This document shows, piece after piece, positions 60,601-64,000 of a stretch of 64,000 bases of DNA. The notes beneath the pieces were generated by a model. It was not told the origin of the DNA and did not search any database. It worked only from the letters and a program-made list of their open reading frames with translations. A program made the position numbers and the translations under genes. Each line of letters opens with the position of its first letter. Within the stretch, counting starts at the first letter, position 1. Source of the stretch: Micromussa lordhowensis (taxonomy: Eukaryota > Cnidaria > Anthozoa > Scleractinia > Lobophylliidae); the NCBI GenBank assembly GCA_964020085.1, contig OZ026595.1, positions 9,512,016 through 9,576,015 on the forward strand, given 5' to 3'.

Positions 60601-60761
60601 TATGAGTATAACATAACAGGGTATAAACGATGAAAAAATAAGGCCTCACCAAAATCTGCCTTACAAAAAGCTGTTTGTGGGTGCTCAGGAATCATTGCTG
60701 CTCCATTACTCTGACATACGAGTGTTGCCACAAGTAAACCAGCTAAAATCACGATGTTCAT
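57675..60761 (-). CDS. TIMP-like secreted protein with altered N terminus (2 exons)
   Basis: Exon 1 60761-60650 and exon 2 58522-57675 (phase 1, donor G|GTGAGG, acceptor TTAACAG) give 319 residues; vertebrate TIMPs are about 210-220. Residues 1-20 are a signal peptide. The mature N terminus AAMIPEHPQTAFCKADF aligns with the start of TIMPs (HPQTAFC is exact), but Ala and Met stand where Cys1 and Cys3 should be. VVRVKILGKI continues strand A. Residues about 48-150 are an inserted Thr/Pro/Glu-rich, then basic segment with a furin-type RYKR (123-126). The TIMP fold resumes with YYDVLIKKFFKG, LSGKIMD and GCWYGKWHEL. The C-terminal domain follows: CDCTIKFC, CDWE, MCAKRHGVCHW. TIMPs are extracellular metalloproteinase inhibitors using Cys1 to chelate the active-site zinc; without it, classical inhibition is doubtful. 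TATA box 74 bp upstream. Family membership is firm; activity is unknown. Confidence 0.85.
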
Positions 60762-60833
60762 CTTGAATACTTTGTTATAGCTCCACGCGTCGTAGTATGA
60801 CTTGTCTGTTAGTATTCCTCAGTGAATCGTCAC

Positions 60834-60840
60834 CTTATAT
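60834..60840 (-). promoter_or_regulatory. TATA box of the TIMP-like gene
   Basis: ATATAAG on the minus strand within GCATATAAGG, 74 bp before the start codon, implying a leader of about 45 bases. Confidence 0.5.
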
Positions 60841-60899
60841 GCACAAAGAGCACGGGCAAAGGCGATTCCAGACTCCACTACGCACTTCCGGTCAGTCTC

Positions 60900-63585
60900 C
60901 CGCGTGACTAGGTTTATACTGCATCATCATGCCACTGCGAGGTGTAACTGCAGACTGCAATCGGAAATTGCCGGAGGGTTTTAATGCCGTAAATACATGA
61001 GTTATAGCCAGTACAAAGTTGACAACTGGAGGAAAATGCCTGAATGAAACGTGTTAGCGTGCTTTTGATACAAATGTCGACATGTTTCGGGAACAAATCA
61101 ATTACTTAACCCCAAGACAGGAAATATTGGAAACTGATCGCTTTCGTCTAAAGAGATATATGTTTACATAGCTCTTTAGATCACGAGGTCACGCTTGACA
61201 GGCGAAATTACGATATTTAGGCGCGGCAAATTGCGCAACCTCCAATATTGAAAGATTCTATCAGCTTTGGCCAAAGCTTGCATGGACGAGATCGGCACCT
61301 CTTGAGAATTTCCTGTGAGACGACTGTGAACATTTTGGCTCATCGTACCATAATCTTTGGGTGGGTAGGAGTCGAGTCTATTTTTGTTGACCATATTCCG
61401 GCTATATTACAGCCCTTTCACCCCCGAGATTAATTAAGAGTGGTCGGTTTAAATTAAAATGTCACTTTCATTTTGTAAAAGGTAACAAACATCATCACAT
61501 GTTAAAAACAATCGACAAAGAACTGGTCAAAAACTAACACTTTAATGCATTAAACATGCAGTCGTGATGCAGAATAACCTTCGACCAAAATAAACAGCAC
61601 CACTACCCTGAAAGAGCAAGCTCTGTTCAGAGATCCACGGAGAAGTAGTTGCGAGGAAAGAGAGAGCTTGTTCATAGCCCTACTGGGTCTTATTCACAGA
61701 CTGTAAACTACAATTGGCGACAAACGTAGTTGAGACACTGTTACAAAATGGCGCTTTTCGATATTTATCACTTTTATCTTCTTATTCTATTTCATTTGCA
61801 TCTAACATTAATTCTCTAAAATCCCGGCTCCCAATTTAATGTTGTGTAGCTGCTGTGGTCTGTGCAGTCTTTAAGGGTTCGTTCCTTTGGGGTGATCTGG
61901 ATGAGGATCAGTGATCGAAGATCTGTCTGGATCATGGTCGTAGTCATAGTCATAGTCATAGCAATTTTTCTTGGACAACTCTGTCCAAGGGGGAAAGGTG
62001 GTGCATCAAAGATTCATCGGCTCCTTAGGAGCAGTCGGTCAGTTCAGACGTCGTGCTTCTGCCGTGCCGAAGTTCCGGCAGAAGCACGGCATCCGAATCA
62101 AACTAATTAAGTTCGACAAGCACTGCCGTGCTAAAACTGACACGGCAGCGATTAAAACGTCGGATTTCAATCGCGCCAAAGAAAATTCATAAATTATATT
62201 AATGTGTTTTCGCGAGATTTGCGTTTCCACGGGGAGTTAGGATGAGAATTGTTATGAGGCTTCAGTAAATCCTGAATTTGGGTCGACTCTGGCACGACGT
62301 CTGAATCAAAGTTGTTTTCCTGCCGTACTACAGTCGAACCAAATTGCAATTCAGTTCGGCACGGTAGAAGGACGACGTCTGAGGCCCGATCCAAGCCCCG
62401 CTCCACTCATGTGCTGAACCAAACTAGACTAAGGCCCGGTCCAAACGCCGCTCCACTCATGTGCCGAATCAAACTCGACTAAATTCGACTTTGGACACCG
62501 AATGAATAAGCCACCGCTCCAACGTCGCATAGTGCGACAGACCTTGCCGAATTTAACATGTTTGCCGCTCCAAACGTAACCTGCCGGGCCACACTGATTC
62601 AAACGCCGCTCTTCTGCCGTACTTCAGTTAGGTTCGGCGTATGAATGTAGCGGCGTTTGGAACAGGCTTGAACTAGTCCTAAACTGATCAACCTTGTTTC
62701 GGGGGGAGGGGAGAATGTTTCCATGACGTTGGAAAATCGAATTTTACTGCGATGCTCTGAGGTAATAGATCGTTTTCACGTGACGTCATCACTTTCTGAA
62801 ATCTAAAACTAAAGATCCACCAAAGTTTTCATCCTCATCAGGTATAAGGGGTGACATATTTATATCTGTTTACAACTTTACAGCTCAATAGCGTGCTTCC
62901 TTTGAAAACCAGAACATTTTGAATTTCCGAGTTATGGAGGTGCGTGACACAAGGCTACGATCAAATTTGTTGAAAAATATATACTTATCTCATGATTTTG
63001 AGCCCAGTTAGAAGCTAGAGCATTAGGAACAGTGCTTATGTAAAGACTTGTTTTTTCATTACTGATAATCAGTCGCCTAGAAAGCCAAAGTAAGTTCCAG
63101 ATGTTTACACTATTTTCCGGCCGCCATATTGGTGTACCATGGAGGTACACCAACATGGCGTTTTCATACTGGGCTCTGTAAATTTCTGTGAAACATTTCG
63201 ACGAATATCTGAAGTTTGGGGAAACGCACAGGGTCTTATTTTTTTATCTTCTATAACATCACAATTTCTTAGCTTTTTCCACTGGATAGTTTTCGATTTA
63301 TTTTTTTATTGCGTGACAGTGAAAACGATCTATTGGAGTAAATAGTGAAATCGAAAATCGAATATCATTGTAACAATAACAGTAAAGTATAAAAATCTTT
63401 TACTCCAATTAATAACCTTAGGAAACGTGACCCTCACGTATAAAATACAAGACATCAGATACATCCACGAACGAGCAAAACAGGCAGGTATTAAATTTGC
63501 ATAACGCTTTCTTCCATAAGTCTAAAAAAAGGCAACCATATCCAGCAATCGTATTGACTAACAACTCTCCGAAAATGAACATTAT
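60900..63585. other. Intergenic with small repeats, no gene seen
   Basis: Contains a triple GTCATA run at about 61940, a hairpin at 62052-62089 (CGTGCTTCTGCCG/CGGCAGAAGCACG), a 50-bp tandem duplication (62383-62482) and an inverted pair CAAACGCCGCT/AGCGGCGTTTG at 62600-62659. No exon recognised. Confidence 0.5.
62383..62659. repeat. 50-bp tandem duplication and inverted repeat of one element family
   Basis: GGCCCGATCCAAGCC at 62383 and GGCCCGGTCCAAACG at 62433 start two 50-bp units that both contain GCTCCACTCATGTGC. The GCCGCT core then recurs in an inverted pair ending at 62659. Probably the decayed remains of a GC-rich MITE. Confidence 0.6.
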
Positions 63586-63589
63586 GTTG

Positions 63590-63795
63590 TGTTCTTTGGC
63601 AAGATACTTTCACTGTGCCTTTCTCCACCTTGGTGTATAAATGGGTACTGGCGAACTTATGCTGGGTTAATCCTGCAATACTAGCATCCCATCCGGGGGG
63701 GAGTACAAATACTCCTGGTCGCTTCATGTTTCCGAACCGGGATAAGCTCCGGCCTGATGGGCCACTTGGCTCGTAAGCAGAGTTAACCTACCTAC
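63590..63795 (+). repeat. tRNA-derived SINE, family S copy 4 (5'-truncated)
   Basis: The body is nearly complete: TTCTTTGGCAAGATACTTTC, then GGTGTATAAATGGGTACTGG, GATGC-type CTAGCATCCCATCC, GAGTACAAATACTCCTGGTC, and the end GATAAGCTCCGGCCTGATGG..TCGTAAGCAGA. The tRNA head is missing. Confidence 0.8.
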
Positions 63796-63819
63796 GCATA
63801 CAACCTTAGTATTATATAA

Positions 63820-63823
63820 TTAA

Positions 63824-63865
<42 letters not shown>

Positions 63866-64000
63866 CCAACGAGTCTTGTAGGGCCGAGTTGGCTATAACC
63901 AATCTCATGATATCAAACAAGCGCGAATGGAACAATTGTTTTATAAATTCTCAACCTTCGGTTTTGCTGATTTTTATTAAAGTCTAAGAAACGACCGGAA
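63820..64000. mobile_element. Palindromic element, family A copy 3 (cut by window end)
   Basis: TTAACAATTATTCCATGAGC and GTTGGATATGAGATGG are mirrored by CAATCTCATGATATCAAAC and GGAACAATTGTTTTAT. The shared tail continues past the window end. Confidence 0.75.

Overview
The window is animal nuclear DNA. It has spliced genes with GT..AG introns, AATAAA polyadenylation signals, TATA boxes, tRNA-derived SINEs and a 5'-truncated LINE. A Hox-type homeobox gene with the cnidarian Hox2-like look, metazoan EXOSC1, CATSPERB, C6orf163 and TIMP homologues, and many short palindromic elements point to an anthozoan, most likely a stony coral. The species call is inference. I do not see bacterial, viral or CRISPR features.

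Layout. 1-5.2 kb holds only repeats and nested miniature elements. A four-exon gene on the minus strand (5.4-16.4 kb) is the C6orf163 homologue. Its 6.3-kb first intron carries a 2.27-kb foldback-like element built from a decamer satellite. It is divergent from, and 192 bp away from, EXOSC1 (exosome subunit CSL4, plus strand, 16.6-20.4 kb). The shared promoter has an RFX X-box, a CRE-like site and a YY1-type site. CATSPERB (sperm calcium-channel subunit, plus strand, five exons, 21.4-27.75 kb) follows, with an inverted pair of E2F-type sites just upstream. An unidentified single-exon basic protein of 224 residues lies at 29.1-29.8 kb. 30-36.9 kb is full of SINEs, miniature transposons and large palindromes.

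From about 37 to 53 kb recognisable repeats nearly vanish. A two-exon Hox gene (minus, 42.4-43.6 kb) sits in this quiet domain, with about 6 kb of non-coding DNA on its 3' side and 7 kb on its 5' side. A tentative, possibly frameshifted small gene is at 50.9-52.2 kb. Repeats return after 53.6 kb. A two-exon TIMP-like secreted protein (minus, 57.7-60.8 kb) ends the gene content. It lacks the first two cysteines of the metalloproteinase-inhibitory edge and carries a long furin-site-containing insertion.

Functional theme. C6orf163 (testis-enriched, coiled coil, under an X-box) and CATSPERB (sperm flagellum) are near neighbours on either side of the housekeeping exosome gene. The Hox and TIMP-like genes are separate TATA-driven units. 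The rest is mostly small non-autonomous mobile DNA, several copies of which are nested or palindromic.
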